Source: OLB11 sp041392835 (GTDB lineage Bacteria; Bacteroidota; Bacteroidia; Chitinophagales; Chitinophagaceae). Taken from it: DNA of 64,000 nt. Below are positions 49,682-58,500 of the stretch, piece by piece (position 1 is the first letter of the stretch; the number at the start of each line of letters is the position of its first letter). A program made the position numbers and the translations under genes. The stretch is taken from NCBI GenBank assembly GCA_041392835.1, contig JAWKLF010000001.1:868001-932000 (forward strand). Direction: 5' to 3'. The notes beneath the pieces were generated by a model. That model searched no databases, was not told the DNA's origin, and saw nothing but the letters and a program-made list of their open reading frames with translations.

Positions 49682-50439
49682 GTTGTTTTAGGTTTGTAAA
49701 ATATAGAAAGTAAAATATATAAAATAAAAGCAATTGGGATAGCCAAAAATTGAAAAATAAAAACGCAGATGAGGCTCATAGCAAACCAAATTAATTGAAG
49801 TCTATATTTCTTTATAGAAAAATCAGAAAATTTGATAGTAAACAATGAGAGTTTACTCACCATAAGCCAGCAAAGAATTCCTATCATGATATATAAAAAC
49901 CAAGCATGCTGAAATAAAAAACCCACATGCCAAGTATTGTAAAAATTGATATAAGGAAATGACGCGATCAATAAGCCAACAGCTGGAATAGGAACGCCAG
50001 TAAAAAATGAAGTATTAGAAGGCGAATTATTAAAACGAGCAAGTCTTAATGCACCAAAGCAAGCTATTAAAAGAGCAGGACACATAGCCCACATACTAAC
50101 ATCAATAGCTTTGGGCGAAAGCATCCATGAAGCCCACAGCATTTTAAATAAAATCATACTTGGAGCTACTCCAAAAGATACAACATCGGCTAAGGAATCT
50201 AAATCTTTGCCCAAAGGGGAGCTAACGCCCAACCATCGAGCAGCCATGCCATCAAAAACATCGCAAAGTGCAGCTAAAGCTATAAATATACTTGCCATGC
50301 GTACTTGTTCGGTGCCACTAACCCAATATTGTTCGCCATTCATAGTACTCAAAAAGGGTTGGGCATGTAAAATATAGACTATGGCCATGCAACCAAAAAA
50401 TAGATTGCCAAGGGTGAGAATATTGGGTAAATGTTTCAT
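49678..50439 (-). CDS. pssA: CDP-diacylglycerol-serine O-phosphatidyltransferase
   Basis: Makes phosphatidylserine, the precursor of phosphatidylethanolamine, at the inner membrane. The 253-residue protein opens with LPNILTLGNLFFGCMAIVYI. It has the CDP-alcohol phosphotransferase motif DVFDGMAARWLGVSSPLGKD followed by LDSLADVVSFG, with all conserved Asp and Gly, and six to seven hydrophobic helices. A -7 box TATATTTG on the minus strand (50457-50450) ends 10 nt before the ATG. It heads the operon pssA-purS-PLP enzyme. Confidence 0.95.
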   Translation of the reverse strand: MKHLPNILTLGNLFFGCMAIVYILHAQPFLSTMNGEQYWVSGTEQVRMASIFIALAALCDVFDGMAARWLGVSSPLGKDLDSLADVVSFGVAPSMILFKMLWASWMLSPKAIDVSMWAMCPALLIACFGALRLARFNNSPSNTSFFTGVPIPAVGLLIASFPYINFYNTWHVGFLFQHAWFLYIMIGILCWLMVSKLSLFTIKFSDFSIKKYRLQLIWFAMSLICVFIFQFLAIPIAFILYILLSIFYKPKTT

Positions 50440-50449
50440 GCTATAGGCG

Positions 50450-50457
50450 CAAATATA
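50450..50457 (-). promoter_or_regulatory. pssA -7 box (TATATTTG)
   Basis: TAnnTTTG match, 10 nt upstream of the pssA ATG, giving a very short leader. A TTG about 22 bp further upstream could be the -33 element. Confidence 0.6.
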
Positions 50458-50487
50458 GACAATATTGTTGCTTACTCATCAAGGATT

Positions 50488-50594
50488 TATACCGATTATA
50501 CTGCTGTAACAGACCAATAAAATGCTCTTAACATCAGTAATATCCGTATAAACCACTCTAAAAATTAGTCTGAAACCAATTTAAGATTGGTATT
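50488..50594 (+). repeat. Family-1 interspersed repeat, copy B (full length)
   Basis: 107 bp from TTATACCGATTATACTGCTG to CCAATTTAAGATTGGTATTA, nearly identical to copy C and to the reverse complement of copy A. It lies between pssA and the TonB receptor operator. Confidence 0.9.
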
Positions 50595-50626
50595 ATTTGC
50601 CTATTCTATGAAAATAAATAGTTTGG

Positions 50627-50681
50627 TAACATTGGCGTAATCTCTACGTAACAATTCAATAATCATGCCTTAATACTTTTG
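50627..50681 (+). promoter_or_regulatory. 11-bp TAAY ladder operator and -7 box of the TonB receptor
   Basis: TAAC/TAAT at 50627, 50638, 50649, 50660 and 50671: five units at an exact 11-bp period, the last running into the -7 box TACTTTTG (50674-50681). A -33 TTTG is absent. The same arrangement with the same length occurs upstream of the next gene (53577-53631). 11-bp direct repeats are typical of OmpR/PhoB-type activators. Confidence 0.65.
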
Positions 50682-50702
50682 CCGCAAACAACTAATTTCT
50701 AC

Positions 50703-53510
50703 ATGAAACATTTTTTTACTGCACTACTTTTACTGCTTCACTTTTCAGTATTAGCCGGAAATGGTTCTATTTTCGGAAAAGTCATTGACGAAAAAGGTCA
50801 ACCTCTGATGGGAGCTTCTGTACAAATAGAAGGTACTGCTATAGGTGTTAGAACTGACTTGGACGGAAAGTTTGCGCTTAGAAATTTAGAAGATAATACC
50901 TATAATCTTATCATAAGTTATATTTCCTACGAAAAAAAAATATTAAATGGAATCGTAATCAAAAATGGTGCTTCAGAGCAATTGACGGTTGCCCTTGAAA
51001 AAAAAGGAAAATCATTAGGGGGTGTAACAATAAAAGCTCAAATGAAAAAAGAAAGTATCAATGCTTTGATGCTTCAACAAAAAAATATGGCTACCATATC
51101 AGATGGGATTTCTGCTGAAATGATTAAAAGAACATCTGACAAAAGTACTAGCGATGTGTTGAAAAGAGTAAGTGGTGTAACGATAGCAGATAATAAGTAT
51201 GCAGTAATAAGAGGCTTAGCCGATCGATATAATATGGCCATGCTCAATGGTGATATACTACCCAGTTCTGAATCGGATAGAAAAACGTTTTCATTTGATG
51301 TCTTTCCTTCTTCACTTTTAGAAAATATTGTAATTTCTAAAGCGGCCACACCCGATAAGCCTGCAGAATTTTCTGGAGGTATTATAGATATTGTTACAAA
51401 GGATATTATAAACGAACCTTTTTTGACTTTGCAAATAGGTACAGGTTTTAATAGCATTTCAACATTTAAACCATACAAAACTGGCGTAAAATCGAAAACA
51501 GATGCCTTGGGTTTTGACCATAGCACAAGGCCTTTAAATACTAACTTTCCATCGCACGAGGAATATACACAATATACCAAACAACAAAAAATAGACTTTA
51601 GTAAAACTTTGCCCAACAATTGGACAATACAAAATAAAAACAGTATGCCTTTGGCAAAAACAATGCAACTTTCAGGAGGTTTTGCCAAATCGTTGGGTAA
51701 GGAAAGTAGTATAGGCCTGATTAGTGCATTGTCTTATAATAGAAGTTTTGAAACAAACAGCTACGAGCGTTCAGATATTTCGAGTCAAAAAGCCTATGAC
51801 TATGTAGATACCATGTATAAAGATAATGTATTGATAGGCGCTATACTCAATGTAGGTGCAAAAATTAAGGGTAGAAATAAAATTAATTTTAAAAATACAT
51901 ACTCAGTAAATGCAACGGATAAAACTATTTTGAGAGAAGGGAACAACTACGATGTAGAGCAGTTTTATAAAAGTACGGCATCTTGGTACACATCTAATCA
52001 GTTATTATCCAATCAATTGTTAGGCGAACATGTTATTTCAAAGCAAAAAATAAAATTAGAATGGGGCTTAACAAATAATGTCATACATCGAAGTGTTCCA
52101 GATTTAAGAAAAACACATTATATCAAAAATTATACAGATACTGTGTATAGAGCTTATATTCCTTATGGTGTAGCCTCGCCTTTTTACTCAGGCACTTACT
52201 ATGCAAAAACAGACGAAACAATTAGAAGTGCTCATGTAGATGTAACCGTTCCTTTTGAAATATGGAAAACATCTCAATCGGTAAAGGTCGGTGCTTTTTA
52301 TCAAAAGAAAGATAGAACATATGCTGCTCGAGTAATGGGTTATAAAGTAGCATCGCCAGGAACATTTAATTCTGATATACAGCTACTTCCCCAATCCGAA
52401 TTATTTACTCCCGAAAATATGAGCAACCAAGGTATGATGTTGGATGATATTACCTTGCCCAGCGATCAGTATAAGGCCCAATCCAATTTAACTGCTGGAT
52501 ACATCATGTTGGAAAATAAAATTTTTAATAAATTTAAAGTTGTATATGGAGCTAGAGTAGAAAAGTTTTCACAATCATTAATTACTGGAGTGCAACAAGT
52601 GGATGATTTGCAAATTGATAAAGAGAATACAAATATTTTACCATCGCTAAACTTTACGTATCTGCTAAACAATAAAACGAATCTACGTTTATGTGCTTCG
52701 CAAACCCTTTCTCGACCTGAATTTAGAGAATTATCACCATCAAGTTTTTACAATTATGATTTACTAATGACTTTTGCTGGAAATAAAGATTTGAATCAAA
52801 CAAAAATTCAAAACTACGATGTTCGATATGAATATTTTATGGGAAGAGGTGAAATGGTTTCTGCATCCTTGTTTTACAAATATTTTGATAGCCCTATAGA
52901 ATTTTCTATGCCTTTGGGATCTGGAACACGCTATTTGTCATACCAAAATGCACCACATGCAAGTAGCTATGGCATTGAATTTGAATTTAGAAAATCGTTA
53001 AGATTTTTTACAACAAAAGAAAAATCACTCTTGAATGATATGAGTGTATTTGGAAACTTTGCTTATATCAAATCAAATGTCGAAGTTAAGTATCCTTCGT
53101 TGGGTGAAGAGATTATTGTAAAAAGAAGAATGCAAGGCCAATCTCCTTATATTATTAACTTGGGTGCTTCTTATATTAATCCTATAAACGAATTTGGAAT
53201 AACATTGGTTTATAACAGAATTGGTGAAAGAATTTATGCCGTTGGTAATTTTTATGAAACACCCGATTTGTACGAAAATTCACGTAATGTATTGGATTTA
53301 CAGGTCAGTAAAAAACTCTTTAAAAGATTAGAAATAAAAGTTTCTATTGGCGATTTATTTGCGAACCCAGAAATTTTATATTACAATATAGATAAAGACC
53401 AAATTACGAAAGTAGATGAAAAATTAAGTTATCAATCGAGCAATTTTGTTTTCTCAAAAAAACAGGTTGGTCGAAAAATAGGTTTATCATTAAGCTACAC
53501 GTTGAAATAA
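50703..53510 (+). CDS. TonB-dependent outer membrane receptor
   Basis: The start is taken at ATG 50703 (MKHFFTALLLLLHFSVLAG). An upstream in-frame TTG at 50679 overlaps the -7 box and is rejected. The 935-residue receptor has a carboxypeptidase-regulatory-like domain (GSIFGKVIDEKGQPLMGASV; about 22-100) and a plug (VLKRVSGVTIADNKYAVIRG, then LADRYNMAMLNGDILPSSES; about 125-240). A 22-strand-type barrel ends in KQVGRKIGLSLSYTLK. TCASQTLSRPEFRELSP-like and GRGEMVSASLFYKYF strands are typical of this receptor class. There is no SusD partner. The shared operator with the following T9SS gene suggests a joint uptake function. Confidence 0.9.
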   Translation: MKHFFTALLLLLHFSVLAGNGSIFGKVIDEKGQPLMGASVQIEGTAIGVRTDLDGKFALRNLEDNTYNLIISYISYEKKILNGIVIKNGASEQLTVALEKKGKSLGGVTIKAQMKKESINALMLQQKNMATISDGISAEMIKRTSDKSTSDVLKRVSGVTIADNKYAVIRGLADRYNMAMLNGDILPSSESDRKTFSFDVFPSSLLENIVISKAATPDKPAEFSGGIIDIVTKDIINEPFLTLQIGTGFNSISTFKPYKTGVKSKTDALGFDHSTRPLNTNFPSHEEYTQYTKQQKIDFSKTLPNNWTIQNKNSMPLAKTMQLSGGFAKSLGKESSIGLISALSYNRSFETNSYERSDISSQKAYDYVDTMYKDNVLIGAILNVGAKIKGRNKINFKNTYSVNATDKTILREGNNYDVEQFYKSTASWYTSNQLLSNQLLGEHVISKQKIKLEWGLTNNVIHRSVPDLRKTHYIKNYTDTVYRAYIPYGVASPFYSGTYYAKTDETIRSAHVDVTVPFEIWKTSQSVKVGAFYQKKDRTYAARVMGYKVASPGTFNSDIQLLPQSELFTPENMSNQGMMLDDITLPSDQYKAQSNLTAGYIMLENKIFNKFKVVYGARVEKFSQSLITGVQQVDDLQIDKENTNILPSLNFTYLLNNKTNLRLCASQTLSRPEFRELSPSSFYNYDLLMTFAGNKDLNQTKIQNYDVRYEYFMGRGEMVSASLFYKYFDSPIEFSMPLGSGTRYLSYQNAPHASSYGIEFEFRKSLRFFTTKEKSLLNDMSVFGNFAYIKSNVEVKYPSLGEEIIVKRRMQGQSPYIINLGASYINPINEFGITLVYNRIGERIYAVGNFYETPDLYENSRNVLDLQVSKKLFKRLEIKVSIGDLFANPEILYYNIDKDQITKVDEKLSYQSSNFVFSKKQVGRKIGLSLSYTLK

Positions 53511-53536
53511 TAAACTAGTATGAAACATGATTTGAG

Positions 53537-53557
53537 CCACTCTTTGGAGTGGTTTTT
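53537..53557 (+). terminator. Terminator of the TonB receptor gene
   Basis: CCACTC-TTTG-GAGTGG (53537-53552) followed by five T, 27 bp after the stop. Confidence 0.8.
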
Positions 53558-53576
53558 AGTTTCAAAAAATCAAACA

Positions 53577-53631
53577 TAACATTGGCATAATGTGCACATA
53601 ATATTGAGGTAACCTTGTGGAAATACTTTTG
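53577..53631 (+). promoter_or_regulatory. 11-bp TAAY ladder operator and -7 box of the beta-helix T9SS gene
   Basis: TAAC/TAAT at 53577, 53588, 53599 and 53610, with a degenerate AAAT at 53621, then the -7 box TACTTTTG (53624-53631). The first unit TAACATTGGC is identical to that upstream of the TonB receptor, and the distance from first unit to -7 box is the same. It includes the palindrome ATGTGCACAT. Confidence 0.65.
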
Positions 53632-53655
53632 CTAAAAATATAAATAAGAATAAAC

Positions 53656-55017
53656 ATGAAAAGAATTTTCTCTACACTTACCTTGATTTTAGTAAACATT
53701 TTATTGGCTCAAGCGCAGGCTCCAGTTGTGCAAGTTGCAGGAAACATTACTGGTACTGTAAACTGGACAAACACAAACATTTATTTATTAAAAGGCAAAG
53801 TTTATGTAAAAGCCGGAGCCACTTTGAACATACAAGCAGGTACTATTATTAAAGGCGATATTAATACGCCTGGTTCGGCATTGATAGTTACAAGAGGTGC
53901 AAAAATTTATGCTATAGGCACTCCAACACAACCAATAGTATTTACCTCGAGTGCAGCACCCGGAAGCCGGGCTATGGCAGATTGGGGTGGTATAGCAATA
54001 GCGGGTAATGCTACATGCAATGTGCCTGGAGGTATTGGAACCTTTGAAGGAGGAAATTTGTCAAACCCAGATGGAACTGTTAGTGATGGACAATATGGAG
54101 GATTAAATGATTTAGATAATAGTGGAGAGTTAAGTTATGTACGTATAGAATATGCTGGCTATCCTTTTGCACCCAACAATGAATTAAATAGTTTGACCTT
54201 AGGAGCTATAGGTAGTGGCACTAAAATTTCGCATATACAATGTTCGTATGGATTTGATGATTCATTTGAATGGTTTGGAGGTACAGTTAATTGTGATCAC
54301 TTGATTTCTTACAGAGGTAATGATGATGATTTTGATACAGACTTTGGCTATAGAGGTCAAGTGCAATTTGGTATTATATTGAGAGATCCTAATGTGGCTG
54401 ATGCGGTTTCGGGTGCCAATGGATTTGAAAGTGATAATGATGGCAATGGCTCAGGCAACATGCCTTATACAGCAGCTACTTTTAGTAATATAACGGCTTG
54501 TGGTCCATTGGCTACGGCTACTACTACTATAGATCCTAATCACAAACGTGGTGCACATATCAGAAGAAATTCAAGATTAAGTATTTATAACTCTATTTTT
54601 ATGGGTTATCCTGTTGGTTTAAAAATTGATGGTGATAGCTGTCATCAAAATGCAGACAATAATCTCTTGACATATAAGAATAATATTTTATCTGCTTCAA
54701 CTCAACTATTAGATTCTACTTCGGGTGCATGGAATATGACTCCATGGTTTAATACAGGAAACAATACAGTATTGGCAAATAATTCCGATGTCAATCTTAC
54801 AAATCCTTTTAGTTTCACAAATCCAAGTTTCTTGCCTTTGTCTTCTTCTCCTGCTTTATCAGGGGCCGATTTTACGGATACTAAACTGACAGGAATGACT
54901 ACAACAACTTATCGTGGTGCTTTTGGAACTACAGACTGGACAGCAGGTTGGACTAATTTTCAGCCCGATACCATGCCATACACACAAGGATATTATGCAG
55001 TTGAATACAAGATGTAA
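53656..55017 (+). CDS. Secreted beta-helix-like T9SS protein, passenger part (frameshifted)
   Basis: The 453-residue part has a signal peptide (STLTLILVNILLAQAQ). A repetitive beta-helix-like fold follows: GNITGTVNWTNTNIYLLKG, KVYVKAGATLNIQAGTIIKG, ALIVTRGAKIYAIGTPTQPI, then WGGIAIAGNATCN, LSYVRIEYAGYPF, ISHIQCSYGFDDSFEWFGG. This family of secreted proteins is common beside TonB receptors in Bacteroidota, and its ligand is not known. The frame stops at TAA 55015-55017, while the sorting domain continues in another frame. Inserting one base near 55012 would join them. Regulation is shared with the TonB receptor. Confidence 0.8.
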   Translation: MKRIFSTLTLILVNILLAQAQAPVVQVAGNITGTVNWTNTNIYLLKGKVYVKAGATLNIQAGTIIKGDINTPGSALIVTRGAKIYAIGTPTQPIVFTSSAAPGSRAMADWGGIAIAGNATCNVPGGIGTFEGGNLSNPDGTVSDGQYGGLNDLDNSGELSYVRIEYAGYPFAPNNELNSLTLGAIGSGTKISHIQCSYGFDDSFEWFGGTVNCDHLISYRGNDDDFDTDFGYRGQVQFGIILRDPNVADAVSGANGFESDNDGNGSGNMPYTAATFSNITACGPLATATTTIDPNHKRGAHIRRNSRLSIYNSIFMGYPVGLKIDGDSCHQNADNNLLTYKNNILSASTQLLDSTSGAWNMTPWFNTGNNTVLANNSDVNLTNPFSFTNPSFLPLSSSPALSGADFTDTKLTGMTTTTYRGAFGTTDWTAGWTNFQPDTMPYTQGYYAVEYKM

Positions 55018-55019
55018 AT

Positions 55020-55283
55020 AATAATTCCATTCCGTTTATTAATGTTTTTCCTAATCCTTCAAATGACGTATTGCATATCGAAACAATATTGAATGAGAAT
55101 AATACATTGACTATTTCATTGACAGATATACAAGGACATACTATACAAACACGTACTCAAAAAGCAACAAAAGGCTCAAACGTTGTACGTATAAATACTA
55201 ATGCACTTAATGCGGGTATGTATATGATAAACATAAAAGGCGACAATTTTAGTACTACACAAAAAGTATCTATTATTCACTAA
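55020..55283 (+). pseudogene. Detached T9SS type A sorting domain of the preceding protein
   Basis: In the -1 frame the DNA reads NNSIPFINVFPNPSNDVLHI, then LTISLTDIQGHTIQ and NAGMYMINIKGDNFSTTQK, ending VSIIH: a complete Por secretion tail starting with the usual FPNPS motif. Only its second half has an ATG (55071), so it cannot be made as a separate functional signal. A missing G after AAG (55011-55013) would give VEYKDVNNNSIPFINVFPNP, a natural linker. Confidence 0.8.
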
Positions 55284-55311
55284 GAGTACTCAAGCAATAT
55301 TTTATAACATT

Positions 55312-55345
55312 AAGAGCCGCGCGAAGCGCGGCTCTTTCATTTTTA
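55312..55345 (+). terminator. Strong terminator after the T9SS gene
   Basis: Eleven-pair perfect stem AAGAGCCGCGC (55312-55322) with GCGCGGCTCTT (55326-55336), loop GAA, followed by TCATTTTT. It is the most GC-rich hairpin seen in the window. Confidence 0.9.
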
Positions 55346-55383
55346 TGTATGGAATTTTATACTTCTTTGTATCTTTATTCATA

Positions 55384-55492
55384 TTATTCCGATTATACAG
55401 CTGTAACAGACCAATAAAATGCTCTTTACATCAGTAATATCGGTATAAACCACTCTAACAATTGGTCTTAAACCAATTTAAGATTGGTATTA
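55384..55492 (+). repeat. Family-1 interspersed repeat, copy C (full length)
   Basis: 109 bp, from TTATTCCGATTATACAGCTG to CCAATTTAAGATTGGTATTA, same orientation as copy B. It ends 24 bp before the alpha-2-macroglobulin ATG, so it forms the upstream part of that promoter. Confidence 0.9.
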
Positions 55493-55516
55493 CAATTATA
55501 ATAGTAACACTTTGCC

Positions 55517-58500
55517 ATGTATAAATATTTTTTTATTCTAATACTGCTCCTTTCTAAAACCTCTTTTACGTTTTCTCAACAAATGAACTCGAATACCTAT
55601 CAAAAACAGTGGGCTTCTATAGATGAAGCTTTTTCAAAGGGATTGCCACAAACAGCTCAAAAAGAAATAGAACAACTTTTGCTTAAAACTAAAGCAGAAA
55701 AAAATACCGATCAATATATAAAGGCTCTTTGCTATTATAGAGTAAGTCTTAGAGACCGAGATGAAAAATCTTCATTACATGATATGCAATTTTTTCAAAA
55801 AGAAATTCAAACTGCCGTATTTCCTGCCAAACAACTTTTGCATAGTATGCTGGCAGAATTGTATTGGACTTACTACGAAGAGCATCGTTGGAATATGTTA
55901 GAGCGAACAAGTATAGATAGGGAAGAATTAAAAAGTGGTAAACATTACAATGATGAAATTGAAACATGGACTGCAGCTACTTTTTTTGATGAAATTACCA
56001 AAGAATATCATGCTTCCTTAGAAGAAGCAAGCGCTCTTAAGAAAGTAAAATTATCTGATTTTGAGCAGCTAATAGATAAAGGAAAAAATACGCTCATTCT
56101 AAGACCTACCCTTTATGATTTTTTGGCTCATAGAGCATTGGAATATTATGAAATGGAAGAAAACGAAATTCATTTAGCGGCTTACGCTTTTGAAATTCAA
56201 GATGAAAATGCGTTTGCTCCAAACATACTTTTTGCTAATCGCAAAATAGAAACTTCGGATAAAGATTCAAAAAAGTATCAAGCTTTAAAGATATTTCAAG
56301 AGCTTATATTATTTCATGCGAATGATGAAGACCCTAGTGCTCTTATAGATGTAGACCTTAATCGCTTAAACTTTGTTTATGAGGAAAGTACACATCTAGC
56401 TAAGGATAGTTTATATCAAATTGCACTAAAGCACATAGTTAAACAGTATCCACATAATAGTCAGGCTGCATTGGCAAGCGTATTGTTAGCAGAGCAATAT
56501 GTGAATGAAAATACCTATAACCCCAGAAACATAACTTCGCAAAACTCAAACATAAACCCAGCGCTTGCAAGAACCATGGTATTGGAGATTATAGAAAAAT
56601 TTCCAGCTACAGAGGCTTACACAAGAGCTAAAACATTGCTTTTGCAAATCGAATCTCGTTTGTTGCAAATGCAAACTGAAAAAGTAGTATTGCCGATGAA
56701 GCCTTCTTTAGTTCGAGTAGATTATAAAAACCTAAAAGAGATTTTTATAAAAGTAATACCCTTGACGAATGAAGAATATAAAAGTTGGCATCAAGTATAT
56801 GATAATACAGTGTATGAAACTATTTTAAATAAAAAAGACATAAAGAATTGGTCAGTAGTGCTTCCTCAAAAAAACGATTTTTTAGCCCATAGCACAGAGT
56901 TGAAAATAGAAGCCTTGCAGCTGGGTGTGTATGCAATTGCCATGAGTGAGACAAAAGAGTTTAAACAAGGGGCTTGTGCATCGTTTGCCTTTTTGAGCGT
57001 ATCAAATTTATCACATATTACAGCATCAAGTAATACGAACAACTTTACTGAATTATATGTTGTGCACAGAGATACAGGAGAGCCTTTGGAAAATGTAGAA
57101 ATTCGAACGCATAGTAATGAATACAATTATAATCAGAGAAAGTATAATTGGAAACATGGTAAGACCTATAAATCAGACAAGGATGGAAAAGTCGTATTAG
57201 AACCATCTAAGCTATCTTATCAATTAGAATTAATAAGAGATAATGATAATCTTTTTTTGCCAGACAATATGTATGTGCATCCTAATACTAAAAGTGAGCC
57301 ACGAGATTATCTTCGTTCATTTTTATTTACAGATAGGAGTATATATAGGCCTGGCCAAACCATATTTTTTAAATGTATTCTAATAAATAAAATTGGCAAT
57401 CAATACAATAAATACGAAGTAGTAAAAAATAAAGAAACAATCGTAAAGTTATTGGATGCAAATCATCAAGTAGTTAAAGAGCAAACTTTTAAAAGTAATG
57501 AGTATGGTTCTTTTTCAGGAACTTTTCAAGCACCAGAAGGCTTGCTTACTGGCCAGTTTCAGCTTGTAGCCGAAAGTGGCAGGGCTTTGTTTAATGTAGA
57601 GGAATATAAAAGACCACAATTTGAAGTCAAATTTGATACCCTTAAAAATTCATATCAACTTCAAGATCAAATAACAGTAAAAGGAGTAGCAAAAGCCTAT
57701 GCAGGCAACCAAATTGATGGTGCTTCTGTTTCCTATAGAGTTGTGAGAGAAAGTCGCTTTCCGTATTATTGGTGTTATTCTTTTTGGGGAAGGCCGCAGA
57801 GTGCAAGTATGGAAATTGCCAATGGCAAAACAAAAACACTTCAAGATGGAAGTTTTAGCATACCATTTGTTGCAATTCCAGATCTGTCGATAGATAAGCG
57901 CACAGAACCTGTGTTTACATACACTATATATGCCGATGTGACGGATATAAACGGTGAAACTCGTAGTGGCGAAACTATGCTTTCAATTTCATATAAAAAT
58001 ATTGAAATCAAGTTAGATGCACCTACACAAATTCATACCAAAGACTTTCAAAGTATTGTTCTAAAAACTAATAATTTAAGTGGTGCTTTTATTCCTTCTA
58101 CGGTAATCCTTAGCCTAAAAAAATTGTCGACACCTCAAGCAGTGTATAAAAAAAGACTATGGAATAAAGTAGAATATAATTTAATCGATGAGCAATCATT
58201 TAGAAGGGATTTCCCATTAGATGAATACAACAATGAAAATGAAATAGAAACATGGAAAATAGAAAAAACAATTTGGGATAAAACAATTCAATCAACAGAA
58301 AGTGGCATGGTCAACTTGCCAAAGACAGATGTTCCATCTGGCATGTATGTATTAGAAGCAAGTACAAAAGATAAAAATGGTGAACAGGTATTAGAAAAAA
58401 AATTCATTCGAATCAATGCCACTAATAATCTTGAAGCTTTGCCTTTTGAACAAGCTATTAGCTCTGCTTTAAAAGAACAGTATGAACCGGGCGATAAGAT

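Noticed and set aside
51074..51688. 204-codon ORF on the minus strand inside the TonB receptor
   Set aside because: It mirrors the receptor coding frame, has no recognisable domain and no promoter; the receptor is certain.
11492..55492. Family-1 repeats as a CRISPR array
   Set aside because: Copies are dispersed over 44 kb in both orientations without spacers, and no cas genes are present.
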